A stretch of DNA of 64,000 nt from Paenibacillus algorifonticola (GTDB lineage: Bacteria > Bacillota > Bacilli > Paenibacillales > Paenibacillaceae). Position numbers and translations under genes: made by a program. Where the stretch lies: positions 34,987 through 98,986 of the forward strand of contig NZ_KQ040784.1 of the NCBI RefSeq assembly GCF_000971975.1, given 5' to 3'. Positions 45,652 through 54,295 of the stretch are shown here, in pieces (the stretch's first letter is position 1; each line of letters starts with the position of its first letter). Under the pieces are notes generated by a model. It was not told where the DNA came from, did not search any database, and saw only the letters and a program-made list of their open reading frames with translations.

Positions 45652-45672
45652 ATGAAAAAAACGAATTATTAG
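45652..45672 (+). CDS. Six-codon open frame in front of the c-di-AMP riboswitch
   Basis: ATG AAA AAA ACG AAT TAT TAG follows the near-ideal ribosome site TAGGAGGAAATCAC. The frame ends where the riboswitch begins. It may be a leader peptide whose translation protects the 5' end, a leftover of an insertion or deletion, or chance. Confidence 0.35.
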   Translation: MKKTNY

Positions 45673-45843
45673 CGCAGAGCAAAATTAAACCAGCCTAATT
45701 TCTTATACCGCAAAGGTATAGGAATACGGGGGAACCACTTTGGGTGAATTGATTTCGATGCTTGGACAGCTTGATTCAAGTGTCTTGGAAATCATAGGGA
45801 ACCTTCACAACCGAACCCCACAGCTAACCTCGTCGGCACCGGA
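45669..45843 (+). promoter_or_regulatory. c-di-AMP (ydaO/yuaA) riboswitch
   Basis: The family core is plain: ACGGGGGAACCA, TTGGGTGAATT, TAGGGAACCTTCACAACCGA and CCCCACAGCTAACCTCGT. It ends directly before the ribosome site of a cell-wall hydrolase gene, the commonest target of this riboswitch class. The class switches expression off when c-di-AMP is high. The closeness of the aptamer end to GGAAGGAG suggests translational control. Confidence 0.93.
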
Positions 45844-45857
45844 AGGAGTTTCAAATT

Positions 45858-46325
45858 TTGAAGAAGGTTACTGCACTACTCGTTGGTCTTGTATTAATGC
45901 TTGCTTTCCAAGCAGGCAGCGTGTTCGCGAGTTCGAAAATGGATGGTGTTATTGCTGATCTGATCGGCACACCGTACCAAAGCGGCGGAACGACTACGAA
46001 AGGCTTCGACTGCTCCGGTTTTACGAAGTATGTTTTCGAAAAAATGGGCATCGATCTTTCCCGTACGTCCCAAGCCCAATCGAACGACGGCAGTGAAGTG
46101 AAGAAGAGTGACCTGATCGCTGGCGATCTCGTATTCTTCAACACGAATGGCAAAGGCATCTCCCACGTTGGTATTTATGTAGGCGATGGAAAGTTTGCAC
46201 ATGCTTCCTCGAGCAGAGGCGTTATCATTAGCAAACTTAGCGAGTCTTATTATGCTGATCGTTACGTGACAGCTACACGCATTATGAGCCAAGACGCTTA
46301 CGACAAGTACGCAAGCGAGCAATAG
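45858..46325 (+). CDS. NlpC/P60 peptidoglycan endopeptidase
   Basis: The 155-residue secreted enzyme has a signal peptide (cleavage near residue 25, VFASS) and an NlpC/P60 domain with FDCSGFTKYVF (catalytic Cys), GISHVGIYVG (catalytic His) and FAHASSSRG. It cuts stem peptides of the wall. The TTG start at 45858 follows AAGGAG by 9 bases. There is no SH3 or LysM binding domain, so it is a minimal hydrolase. Confidence 0.94.
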   Translation: MKKVTALLVGLVLMLAFQAGSVFASSKMDGVIADLIGTPYQSGGTTTKGFDCSGFTKYVFEKMGIDLSRTSQAQSNDGSEVKKSDLIAGDLVFFNTNGKGISHVGIYVGDGKFAHASSSRGVIISKLSESYYADRYVTATRIMSQDAYDKYASEQ

Positions 46326-46372
46326 AGCCAGGCCACGCTTTTTTCGCTTACATAACGAAAAGCTGCTGTCTC

Positions 46373-46430
46373 AAACAGCAAAGCCGCAGTTATTTGTCTT
46401 CGGACAAATAGCTTGCGGCTTTGCTGTTTT
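46373..46430 (+). terminator. Terminator after the NlpC/P60 gene
   Basis: AAACAGCAAAGCCGCA and its complement with an inner ATTTGTC/GACAAAT hairpin, ending in TTTT. Confidence 0.9.
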
Positions 46431-46525
46431 CTGGCACGGACACAAGGGGCTCGTTTCCATGTATGTATATATTCACCGCAAAGACCTGCGTTCAAACGCT
46501 ATGTTTATAAGGAGATTGTGTAATC

Positions 46526-47053
46526 ATGTCAAAAGCAAGTGCTAGTCCTGACGGCGTCCAGCCGCCATTTGGCTGGAAGGTTGTCGCAATGGAGACTTCC
46601 CATGCCCGCCAGCTGTGCGATTGGCAGTACGAACCGCCTTACGGCATCTACCAGTGGCCTGCATGGGAGGTCATGGAGAATGTCGAAATGGAGTTCGGTG
46701 ATCCCGAGCTTCGCCAGAAGCAATATGCCGCTATTGTCAGCAATCAGGGTGAGCTGGTGGGCTTTGCGCAGTTTTTCCCGCTGGGAGATGAGGTGCTGCG
46801 GCTTGGCCTCGGCCTGCATCCACAGCTTTGCAGCAGGGGCTCAGGCACCGCCTTTGTTGCGCTGCTGGTAGAGGAGGCTCGCCGACGTGCCCCACACAGC
46901 GAGCTGGATTTGGAGGTGCTGACCTGGAATGCACGCGCTATTCGCGTATACGAGAAGGCAGGCTTCCGCATTACCGACACGTATATCCGCCCGACACCGC
47001 AAGGCGCAGCAGAATTTCATTGCATGGTTTACGAAGGAGGGAAAGAAGGCTAA
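46526..47053 (+). CDS. GNAT family N-acetyltransferase
   Basis: The 175-residue protein has the GNAT pattern: GELVGFAQFF (strand 4), LGLGLHPQLCSRGSGTAFVA (acetyl-CoA loop) and ARAIRVYEKAGFR. Similar to RimI/YkwB-like enzymes; substrate unknown. AAGGAGA precedes ATG by 11 bases. Single gene, convergent with the aminotransferase. Confidence 0.88.
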   Translation: MSKASASPDGVQPPFGWKVVAMETSHARQLCDWQYEPPYGIYQWPAWEVMENVEMEFGDPELRQKQYAAIVSNQGELVGFAQFFPLGDEVLRLGLGLHPQLCSRGSGTAFVALLVEEARRRAPHSELDLEVLTWNARAIRVYEKAGFRITDTYIRPTPQGAAEFHCMVYEGGKEG

Positions 47054-47074
47054 CGCTTTCTCTTCCCATCCGCT

Positions 47075-48277
47075 TCAACCGCCGATCCGCTCCAACTGCT
47101 GTAACTGTTCAGCCTGCCTGGTCTGGCTCATATAACAGCCCATTCGCTCCAAAGCTTCAGACAGCTTCGCTGGCGATACCGAATAGGAGCAGCGGATCCG
47201 CCCTTCACCGCCCGGGCCAAAAACATGCCCGGGCACGACAGCAACGCCCGCTTCCTGCATGAGCCGGAAGGCGAACTGCTCCGAGCTCAGCCCCGTATGT
47301 GCGATGGATGGAAAAGCATAAAACGCCCCTTCCGGCATATGGCAGGAAAGCCCCAGCTTCTGCAAGCCGCTTACGAACATCGCCCTGCGCTGCTTGTAAG
47401 CCTCCTTCATTAGATCCTTGTCTGCCAGTCCACTGCGCAGCGATTCCAGAGCGGCAATCTGCCCCATAATAGGCGCGCACATCGCCGTGTATTGATGGAT
47501 TTTCAGCATTTGCGAAATAATTTCTATAGGGCCGCAAGCATAACCAATGCGCCAGCCTGTCATGGCAAAAGCTTTCGAGAAGCCGTTGATGACGATCGTC
47601 CGCTCCTGCATGCCAGGCAGTGATGCGATGCTTACATGCTGGCTTTCATAAGTCAGCTCCGCATAAACCTCATCGGATACGACAATCAGATTATGCTCCT
47701 TAACCAGCTCGGCAATTGGGAGCAAATCCTCATAGGACATGACCGCTCCCGTCGGATTGTTCGGATAATTGATCAGCAGCACCTTGGAGCGCGGGGTGAT
47801 TTTTGCCCGCAGCGATCGTGCCATCAGCTTAAATTGCTCCTGCTCGTGCGTCTCAACGTCTACAATACTGCCGCCTTGCAGCGCCACAATGGGCGAATAG
47901 GCGATGTAGCTTGGAACCGGAATCAGCACCTCATCGCCCGGACAAATCAGTGTGCGCATCGCCAGATCAATCGCTTCGCTGCTGCCCACCGTCACCAGTA
48001 CCTCATCCTTCGGCGCGTAATTCAATTGAAAGCTGCTCGCCAAATAATTAGCGATTTCCTCGCGCAGTTCCATTAGTCCGGCATTCGGCGTGTACATCGT
48101 CTGACCACTTTCCAGCGCTCGTATGCACGCGGCACGCACACGCTCCGGTGTTGCAAAATCCGGTTCGCCCACGCCCAGCGAAATCATATTTTCATCCTGC
48201 CCGGCCATATCGAAAAACTTGCGAATGCCCGAAGCGGGCAAGCTCTTTACGAGCGGTGAAACGTTATACTGCACCAT
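47075..48277 (-). CDS. PLP-dependent aminotransferase, class I (PatA/AlaT-like)
   Basis: The 400-residue enzyme has SLGVGEPDFATP, NYPNNPTGAV, VSDEVYAELTY and the PLP lysine in NGFSKAFAMTGWRIGYA. It belongs to the aspartate/alanine aminotransferase group I-gamma; the amino donor is not clear. It lies 54 bases after the MocR regulator on the same strand, which may control it. GGGGATG precedes the start. Confidence 0.88.
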   Translation of the reverse strand: MVQYNVSPLVKSLPASGIRKFFDMAGQDENMISLGVGEPDFATPERVRAACIRALESGQTMYTPNAGLMELREEIANYLASSFQLNYAPKDEVLVTVGSSEAIDLAMRTLICPGDEVLIPVPSYIAYSPIVALQGGSIVDVETHEQEQFKLMARSLRAKITPRSKVLLINYPNNPTGAVMSYEDLLPIAELVKEHNLIVVSDEVYAELTYESQHVSIASLPGMQERTIVINGFSKAFAMTGWRIGYACGPIEIISQMLKIHQYTAMCAPIMGQIAALESLRSGLADKDLMKEAYKQRRAMFVSGLQKLGLSCHMPEGAFYAFPSIAHTGLSSEQFAFRLMQEAGVAVVPGHVFGPGGEGRIRCSYSVSPAKLSEALERMGCYMSQTRQAEQLQQLERIGG

Positions 48278-48331
48278 TATGCCTGCATCCCCTTTTCAAA
48301 ATATTAAAATGTATAAGTGTCGCTCTAATCC

Positions 48332-49795
48332 TTATTCGAGGCCCCACAGCTGCTTGGCCGTATCACCAATAATCCGAATACCGCGCACAATATCCTCATC
48401 CGCCACACGGGAAAATCCTAATCGCAGCGTATTGCTCCCCCGTCCATCCGTAAAGAAATGATGGCCCAAGGTGAAAATAACGCCTTGCCGTGTGCACGCC
48501 TCCAGAAGCTCCCGCACGCTGCACGCTTCCCGAAACGTCACAAACAGATGCAGCCCGCCATCGCCCGACAGCGTCTTATAAGGAACAAAGGCTTTGCAGG
48601 TTTGCAGCGTCAGCTCGTATTTCCGCTTGTATTCCGCCCGCGCCCGCTTCAAATATTTATGCAGATTGCCATTATGCAAATATTGATAAAGCAGCGATTG
48701 GTCAAGCGTCGAGGTATGAATGTTGCGGGCCCGCTTCATGCTTTCCAAATAATCAATCAGCTCGCGGTCTGCAAGCACCCACCCGACTCGCAGGCCGGGA
48801 AACAGCACCTTTGAGAAGCTTCCAATATAAATGACGCTGTTGCCGCTGCCCGCCGAAGCGATGAGCGGCGGCACATGCGCTCCGGAGTAGCGCAGCTCCT
48901 CATTAAATCCGTCTTCAATGACGGGAATTTCATAACGGCTCATGAGCTGCATCAGCGCCAGCCGTTTCTCCATCGACATCACAATGCCTGTCGGATTGTG
49001 GTAGGAGGGGACAAAATAGGCACAGTCGTAGGGCCGCTCCTCCAAAGCCCGTTCAAGCTCTCCCAAATGGATGCCATCCGGCTCCATCGTAACGCCCTTA
49101 ATGTCAAAGCCGTGCAGCTTGAGATTTTTAATCGCGGTATGATGGGTCGGATTTTCACAGATGACTGCGCCGTGCTTTTGCTGAAGTGCTGCGAGCACAA
49201 GGTCGAATCCTTCTGTAAAGCCGGCAGTAATGAGCATATCCTTGCCTTGCACATCCACGCCTTTGTTCTCCATATATGTCATCAAATACTGGATCAGCGG
49301 CTTATAGCCTTTGGCGTAGCCATAGTTCAGCAGCACATGGCCTTCCACTGACATACGGCCCAGAAACGCCTGCTTCACATGATCCAAATCAAACAGCTTC
49401 TCATCCGGGGCAATGCTCGTAAAAGAAATCGTATCCTTGCCTGCGCGAATGCCGCGCTTCATCAAGTCCAGCTCCTCCGCAAGCAAAGCCTGCCTGCTCA
49501 GACGCTCCTTCCACGGCAATTGCCAGGACAAGGACGACGGGGCGGCGCTGCCCGCCGAATCCTCTGACACATAATTGCCTTTGCCTTGCAAGGCATACAC
49601 GCGGCCCTCATCCGCCAGCTCCGCATAAGCGGCAATGACCGTATTGCGGCTCACACCGAGCAATACGCCCAGCTCACGTGTCGACGGCAGCTTCTGGTGC
49701 GGCTGCAGCGCACCTTTTATCATTAAACGCTTCATATAATCTTTCACTTGAATCGATACTGGACGGCCTTCTATGAGCTTGAAATCATGATACAT
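48332..49795 (-). CDS. MocR/PdxR-type regulator: GntR domain fused to aminotransferase
   Basis: The 487-residue regulator has an N-terminal winged helix (LPSTRELGVLLGVSRNTVIA, residues 35-70) and a C-terminal fold-type I aminotransferase domain with SYHNPTGIV and the PLP lysine in IGSFSKVLFPGLRVGW. MocR proteins sense PLP or amino acids. The adjacent aminotransferase is a likely target. GGTGGGGGCG precedes ATG at 49795. Confidence 0.9.
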   Translation of the reverse strand: MYHDFKLIEGRPVSIQVKDYMKRLMIKGALQPHQKLPSTRELGVLLGVSRNTVIAAYAELADEGRVYALQGKGNYVSEDSAGSAAPSSLSWQLPWKERLSRQALLAEELDLMKRGIRAGKDTISFTSIAPDEKLFDLDHVKQAFLGRMSVEGHVLLNYGYAKGYKPLIQYLMTYMENKGVDVQGKDMLITAGFTEGFDLVLAALQQKHGAVICENPTHHTAIKNLKLHGFDIKGVTMEPDGIHLGELERALEERPYDCAYFVPSYHNPTGIVMSMEKRLALMQLMSRYEIPVIEDGFNEELRYSGAHVPPLIASAGSGNSVIYIGSFSKVLFPGLRVGWVLADRELIDYLESMKRARNIHTSTLDQSLLYQYLHNGNLHKYLKRARAEYKRKYELTLQTCKAFVPYKTLSGDGGLHLFVTFREACSVRELLEACTRQGVIFTLGHHFFTDGRGSNTLRLGFSRVADEDIVRGIRIIGDTAKQLWGLE

Positions 49796-49839
49796 TTCTC
49801 ATCGCCCCCACCTTTATCATGGCATATGCTCCCACCCAA

Positions 49840-50035
49840 GCGTAAACGGCTGTCGCCGTCCTCTGGCGGCAAAGCTGTCGTTTCGCGGAGAAATATGGAG
49901 AAAGGATAGAAAAATCATATACTTTCCTATATTTCAAGCGTAAACGGCTGTCGCCGTCCTCTGGCGGCTCGGCGCGTTTCAGTCCGAGAAATATAGAGAA
50001 GGGATGGAACCATCATATCCTTTCCTATATTTTAA
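49840..50035. repeat. Two-copy array of the two-hairpin intergenic repeat
   Basis: Hairpin A units at 49840-49887 and 49938-49986 share GCGTAAACGGCTGTCGCCG with the family and repeat every 98 bases. Each is followed by hairpin B (GAAATAT...GGAT against ATCCTTTCC.TATATTTC types). The second A unit has lost pairing in its right arm. Same design as the array at 28211-28451 with diverged bases. Confidence 0.85.
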
Positions 50036-50039
50036 CAAA

Positions 50040-50078
50040 AGAACCACGACGCCGGATTTTTCATCCTGTCGTGGTTCT
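50040..50078 (-). terminator. Terminator overlapping the end of the EAL gene
   Basis: AGAACCACGAC and GTCGTGGTTCT form an 11-bp stem; the stop codon at 50061-50063 lies in the loop, and a T-rich run follows on the minus strand. Confidence 0.7.
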
Positions 50079-51335
50079 GCAAGCAGCGTCCTCGCGTTGC
50101 CGGTCCGTCTGCTGTTCATAATCCTTCATATCTGCAAATAAAATAAGGCCGGGACCTGCAAGGACCGATACGGTCCGAATCCAGTCACATGTATCCAGAT
50201 CGACGTAGGCACGCGACACAAGGGTGCGCTGCGTCTCGCTCAACTGCGCAATGGTAGGAATGAAGTAAGGGCGCCAGCTCCAATTCGCCCCATAATACTC
50301 ATCCTGCCGTTCCCATTCGCCAGCCTCCACCCTGCAATAGTTGGCGGATAACTGAATGCCGTCTTCCCGGCACAAATAAATGCGAATGCAGCTCGGCGGC
50401 AGTTCCTCCAGCAGTCCGGCAATCCATCCATTGCCTTCCCCTGGTTCGCCCTCTTGCCCGCAAGCCCGCCCCTTATCGATGCGCGCAGCAAGCTGCGCCG
50501 CTTCCTTCTGCCAATTCGTCTCGGAGCGCAAGCGCTGCCGGACATATTCCGCAAGCTCAGCTTCCAGCGATGAGGCGAAACGATCCGCCCGCTGAAATTC
50601 CGGCTCTGCCTTGGAGAAGAAGAAGCCCTGCACATAGCGGGCACCCGCTTCAATCGCACGCACCAAATCCTGGCGCGTCTCCACTCCTTCAGCTAGCAGC
50701 GACGCACCGATCTGCTCGGCTAGCGCGGAGAAGGAGCGAAGGGCGCCTAGATAGCCATTGTGCGTTGCGCTCTTTTTGATCATATGAATATCGATTTTCA
50801 GTATATTCGGCTGGATATGGGCGATACGATCCGTACTGCTGAATCCGCTTCCTACATCATCAATCGCAATGAGGCAGCCTCTCGAACGGTACAGATCCAC
50901 AATGGAGCGCAGCTCATCCATCGGGCCATTAAAGCTTTCCTCGGTAATTTCGATGACGATGCGGCGCGGATCAATCCGGTATTTATCGATCAGCTGCAGC
51001 GTAAACAGCTCGCCGGATTGCCGGTAGCGATGAATCCAGTTCGGCTTTAAATTAATAAACAGCAGCGATTCGGTATTTTCTGCACCCAGCTTGCGCATCG
51101 CCTGCTCCCGCAAAATCCGATCGACGGCAATATGATCCTCTACCGAAATGGAGGCATCTCCAAAAAACGGACCCAAGCTGCGCACGCGCTCGCCTGCACA
51201 GGCTCTGCCCAGCACCTCATACCCCATAATTGTTCTGGTGTCCATCGCCAAGATAGGCTGATAGAAGGCAGCCAGCTGCTCACCCGTAAGGCCCAGCGAT
51301 TCCGGCATCTTTCGCATCGTTTGTCGGTCCTTCAT
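50061..51335 (-). CDS. EAL-domain cyclic-di-GMP phosphodiesterase, YkuI-like
   Basis: The 424-residue cytoplasmic protein has an EAL domain at about 20-260. The signature is EVL (Glu40) with INLKP, VIEITEE, IDDVGSG, LKID and AEGVET all present, so the metal ligands and catalytic lysine are kept and activity is likely. The C-terminal 150 residues resemble the PAS-like YkuI_C domain. It would lower c-di-GMP, the ligand of the riboswitches at 2.0-2.3 kb. AGAGGAGC precedes ATG. Single gene with its own terminator. Confidence 0.88.
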   Translation of the reverse strand: MKDRQTMRKMPESLGLTGEQLAAFYQPILAMDTRTIMGYEVLGRACAGERVRSLGPFFGDASISVEDHIAVDRILREQAMRKLGAENTESLLFINLKPNWIHRYRQSGELFTLQLIDKYRIDPRRIVIEITEESFNGPMDELRSIVDLYRSRGCLIAIDDVGSGFSSTDRIAHIQPNILKIDIHMIKKSATHNGYLGALRSFSALAEQIGASLLAEGVETRQDLVRAIEAGARYVQGFFFSKAEPEFQRADRFASSLEAELAEYVRQRLRSETNWQKEAAQLAARIDKGRACGQEGEPGEGNGWIAGLLEELPPSCIRIYLCREDGIQLSANYCRVEAGEWERQDEYYGANWSWRPYFIPTIAQLSETQRTLVSRAYVDLDTCDWIRTVSVLAGPGLILFADMKDYEQQTDRQREDAACRTTTG

Positions 51336-51497
51336 CGCGTGCTCCTCTACATAAAAACGATGTCATATATTCTTCCATTGATAAAGTTAGACCCTATTGT
51401 AGCGGAATCGACATACGTTGTAAAGAAGCGACAGCGTTCGCAAAGCCCGATTTTTCCCCAGATGACCGGGGTTTGAGCGCCCTGCATGCCCTATGGT

Positions 51498-51791
51498 TTA
51501 AATCAATCGTACCATATGCGTGACATTATCGCCCTGCGCTACCTCAATGACATGATGCTTCGCGTGATAGGAGACTTTGCCTAAGCCCACCTCGATTATC
51601 GACTGCTCGCCCAGCCCGAAAAACACATCGTCGGCCAACGCCTCCATCACCTCGTGCTTCTCTTCTTCCCCTAGCGCCTCCCACTCTTCCTTCTCCATTT
51701 CAAAAAAGGAGTAGCTGCCCTCAATCGCGCTGACCGCCGTTGTAAGTTCCTTCAATATATCCGCATATTCCCTTGCATGCTTTACGCCCAT
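51498..51791 (-). CDS. Small acidic protein of unknown function
   Basis: The 97-residue soluble protein is rich in Glu, with a helical first two thirds (ADILKELTTAVSAIEGSYSF) and a beta-rich end. I do not recognise a family. GGAAGGTGGAA precedes ATG by 8 bases. Coding bias and ribosome site support a real gene. Confidence 0.65.
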   Translation of the reverse strand: MGVKHAREYADILKELTTAVSAIEGSYSFFEMEKEEWEALGEEEKHEVMEALADDVFFGLGEQSIIEVGLGKVSYHAKHHVIEVAQGDNVTHMVRLI

Positions 51792-51880
51792 AATAAAGTT
51801 CCACCTTCCACTGGTTTACTATTCATTTTACCGCATTTTCACAAATTTTAATGCCTTTCTGTTTAAATCCCTTTCAGGTC

Positions 51881-51908
51881 TAATCTCCTTGACCCCTTCT
51901 GTCGATAA
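51881..51908 (+). promoter_or_regulatory. Sigma-D-like promoter of motAB
   Basis: TAAT, 16 bases, GTCGATAA, near the motility sigma consensus TAAA-N15-GCCGATAT. It lies 43 bases before motA; Bacillus motAB is sigma-D dependent. Confidence 0.5.
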
Positions 51909-51951
51909 TAAAGATAGAGAACTTTCGAAATTGTATTGGACGGGGTGTATA

Positions 51952-52752
51952 ATGAAAAATTCAACTATTATCGGTATTGTTCTAGCTATTATAGGTATCT
52001 TTGGCGGGATGGTGGTAAAGGGAGCTCCGATTTCCAGTCTCTTGAATCCTGCTGCCTATATGATTATCATCTTAGGTACCGTCGCAGCTGTTATGATCGC
52101 TTTCCCCATGTCAGAGCTACAAAAAGTCGGCAAGCTGTTTAAAATGGTATTTGGCGCACAGAACTTAACTTCACGCGAACAACTCATTACTCAATTTATG
52201 GAATGGGCCGGCATTACACGCCGCGAAGGCCTGCTCGCTCTTGAAGCTAAAGTAGATGAAATCGAAGATAATTTCCTGCGTAACGGCATGAGGATGATTA
52301 TTGACGGCAACGACCAGGAGTTCGTTCGTGACGTTCTGCTTGAGGATATTGCAGCTACAGAGGACCGCCATAAAGTCGGCGCGCTTATTTTCACCCAAGC
52401 GGGTACATATGCGCCTACACTCGGCGTACTCGGTGCCGTGGTTGGTCTGATTGCCGCTTTGTCGGATATGAGTGACATTGAGAAGCTGTCCCACGCCATC
52501 GCTGGTGCGTTTATCGCGACGCTGCTTGGTATTTTCACAGGTTACGTATTATGGCATCCATTCGCCAACAAACTGAAACGAATGTCGAAAGCTGAGGTTC
52601 AAATCCGTCTGATGATGGTAGAAGGCTTGCTCTCTATCCAATCCGGCGTATCCACCATCGCAATTAGCCAAAAGCTGTCGGTATTCCTGACTCCGACTGA
52701 GCGTGAGAAGATGAGGGAGAAGGAGGAAGGGGCCGTTGAGCAAAAAGCATAA
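51952..52752 (+). CDS. motA: Flagellar motor stator protein MotA
   Basis: The 266-residue protein has four transmembrane helices and the MotA features: a large cytoplasmic loop with ITRREGLLALEAK, and GTYAPTLGVLGAVVGLIAAL with the conserved prolines of helix 3-4. With MotB it forms the proton-driven stator. ATG at 51952 behind GGACGGGGTG is preferred; a longer frame would start upstream of the promoter -10 region. Confidence 0.94.
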   Translation: MKNSTIIGIVLAIIGIFGGMVVKGAPISSLLNPAAYMIIILGTVAAVMIAFPMSELQKVGKLFKMVFGAQNLTSREQLITQFMEWAGITRREGLLALEAKVDEIEDNFLRNGMRMIIDGNDQEFVRDVLLEDIAATEDRHKVGALIFTQAGTYAPTLGVLGAVVGLIAALSDMSDIEKLSHAIAGAFIATLLGIFTGYVLWHPFANKLKRMSKAEVQIRLMMVEGLLSIQSGVSTIAISQKLSVFLTPTEREKMREKEEGAVEQKA

Positions 52753-53575
52753 GCACGAAGAACATGAGGAGCATGTTGACGAATCCTGGCTCATTCCTTA
52801 TGCCGACTTGCTCACTCTGCTGCTGGCACTGTTTATCGTATTGTATTCAATGAACTCGGTAGACGTAAAAAAATTCCAGGAAATGAGCCAGGCGTTTAAT
52901 ATTGCCTTCACTGGCGGTACAGGCTTGCTTACTGATCCGGCTGCGGTCACTACGGGCGATTCGAAAGACGCGCCACAACAGTCGCCTAGCGATTCAACAC
53001 AAAATCCGGCTGCTGGTGATGACGAGAAGGACGATGCGCAGAAACGCCGTGAAGAGCTGATGAAGCAGGAACAAGAGGATCTGGAGAAGCTTAAGAAGCA
53101 AATCGATGACTATATTAAGAAAAATGGTCTCACCTCCGACCTGGAGACGAAGCTCAACCAGTCTCAGCTCATGATTACCATTAGCGACGAGGCACTGTTC
53201 GCATCTGGAAGCTCCGAAGTGAAGGAAGATTCACGCGAGCTGGCCACATCCATTGGCACGATGCTCCAGCAGTATCCGGACTACGAAATTATCGTCTCGG
53301 GACACACGGACAACAAACCGATTAACACCTATCTCTTCAGATCGAACTGGGATTTAAGCACCTCCCGTGCTGTACGTTTTATGGACATTTTGCTTGAAAA
53401 CCAACAGCTCTCACCGACCAGATTTACCGCAAGCGGCTACGGAGAAAATCGCCCGCTTGCCAGCAATGACACCGAGGAAGGCCGAGCGCAAAATCGCCGC
53501 GTTGAAGTATCCATTATCCGCAACTATGTAGATTTGGAGAAAGCGCAGGAGCTAAAAGTCAAACCAAAAAAATAA
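52736..53575 (+). CDS. motB: Flagellar motor stator protein MotB
   Basis: The 279-residue protein has a His/Glu-rich N-terminus, one transmembrane helix with the proton-carrying Asp in PYADLLTLLLALFIVL, a charged linker (about 80-130), and an OmpA-like peptidoglycan-binding domain with SGHTDNKP and ENRPLASNDTEEGRAQNRRV. TTG at 52736 follows AGGAGG and overlaps motA by 17 bases. Confidence 0.94.
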   Translation: MSKKHKHEEHEEHVDESWLIPYADLLTLLLALFIVLYSMNSVDVKKFQEMSQAFNIAFTGGTGLLTDPAAVTTGDSKDAPQQSPSDSTQNPAAGDDEKDDAQKRREELMKQEQEDLEKLKKQIDDYIKKNGLTSDLETKLNQSQLMITISDEALFASGSSEVKEDSRELATSIGTMLQQYPDYEIIVSGHTDNKPINTYLFRSNWDLSTSRAVRFMDILLENQQLSPTRFTASGYGENRPLASNDTEEGRAQNRRVEVSIIRNYVDLEKAQELKVKPKK

Positions 53576-53591
53576 CCGGATTGGCAACAGA

Positions 53592-53638
53592 AAAGCCGTC
53601 ACTACCGTGCCCATGCATCGGAAGTGACGGCTTATTTT
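53592..53638 (+). terminator. Terminator after motAB
   Basis: AAGCCGTCACT and AGTGACGGCTT stem, followed by ATTTTTG. Confidence 0.88.
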
Positions 53639-53670
53639 TGCTGTCAATGAAGATTATCGCACTAGAGCTT

Positions 53671-54201
53671 TTATTTAGACAGAACATTTTCACTATACCA
53701 CTTTCTAAGCTGGTTAATTTGAGCTTGATGGTAACGGCTATGGTCAGCCATATGCCATAACCCCCAACGTAAGGTTGCTTGCTTTTCATTTTCATGGCCA
53801 AATGTGGCAACTTTATCGAGATCAGCATCTGTTAATTGTGTACATGAATCTTTCAACATTTTTAATATATCTACATAGTTAGAAATAAGTGTGTTCAAGG
53901 GTATTCCTTTGACCATTGGAAGCCGATTATTTTCATCTATCATGGGGCCATATTGTTCTTTCAATGACTGCGGAAGTGGTTGTCCCTTTATTCTGTAAAC
54001 CCAGTTCAGATCAACATACATGATATGTTTGATTAACTGAGCAGTACTATTCAAATTGCCATTAGGTCCTTTGTTATCTACCTCTTCTTGAGACATGCCC
54101 TCGGTGATTAATTGTAATCGTTGGCTGTTCTCTTTTACAGCGGAATATAACATGCCTACAATTGGCGACATATTTGCTTCACCTTGTAAATCGTAAAGCA
54201 T
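53671..54201 (-). CDS. DinB-family metal-binding protein
   Basis: The 176-residue four-helix protein shows the DinB histidines in LIKHIMYVDLNWVYRI and WHMADHSRYHQAQI. DinB/YfiT proteins bind zinc or nickel and some act as thiol transferases; no specific substrate can be assigned. A start ten codons further in, behind AAGGTGA, is possible. The gene is AT-richer than its neighbours. Confidence 0.82.
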   Translation of the reverse strand: MLYDLQGEANMSPIVGMLYSAVKENSQRLQLITEGMSQEEVDNKGPNGNLNSTAQLIKHIMYVDLNWVYRIKGQPLPQSLKEQYGPMIDENNRLPMVKGIPLNTLISNYVDILKMLKDSCTQLTDADLDKVATFGHENEKQATLRWGLWHMADHSRYHQAQINQLRKWYSENVLSK

Positions 54202-54295
54202 CCTAGTTCAACCACCCTCGCTTTATATGATATGCCCATTTTCAAAATATAAATCTGAGCACTAAAAAAATTTTATTTTCTTCTTACAGCAGCTT

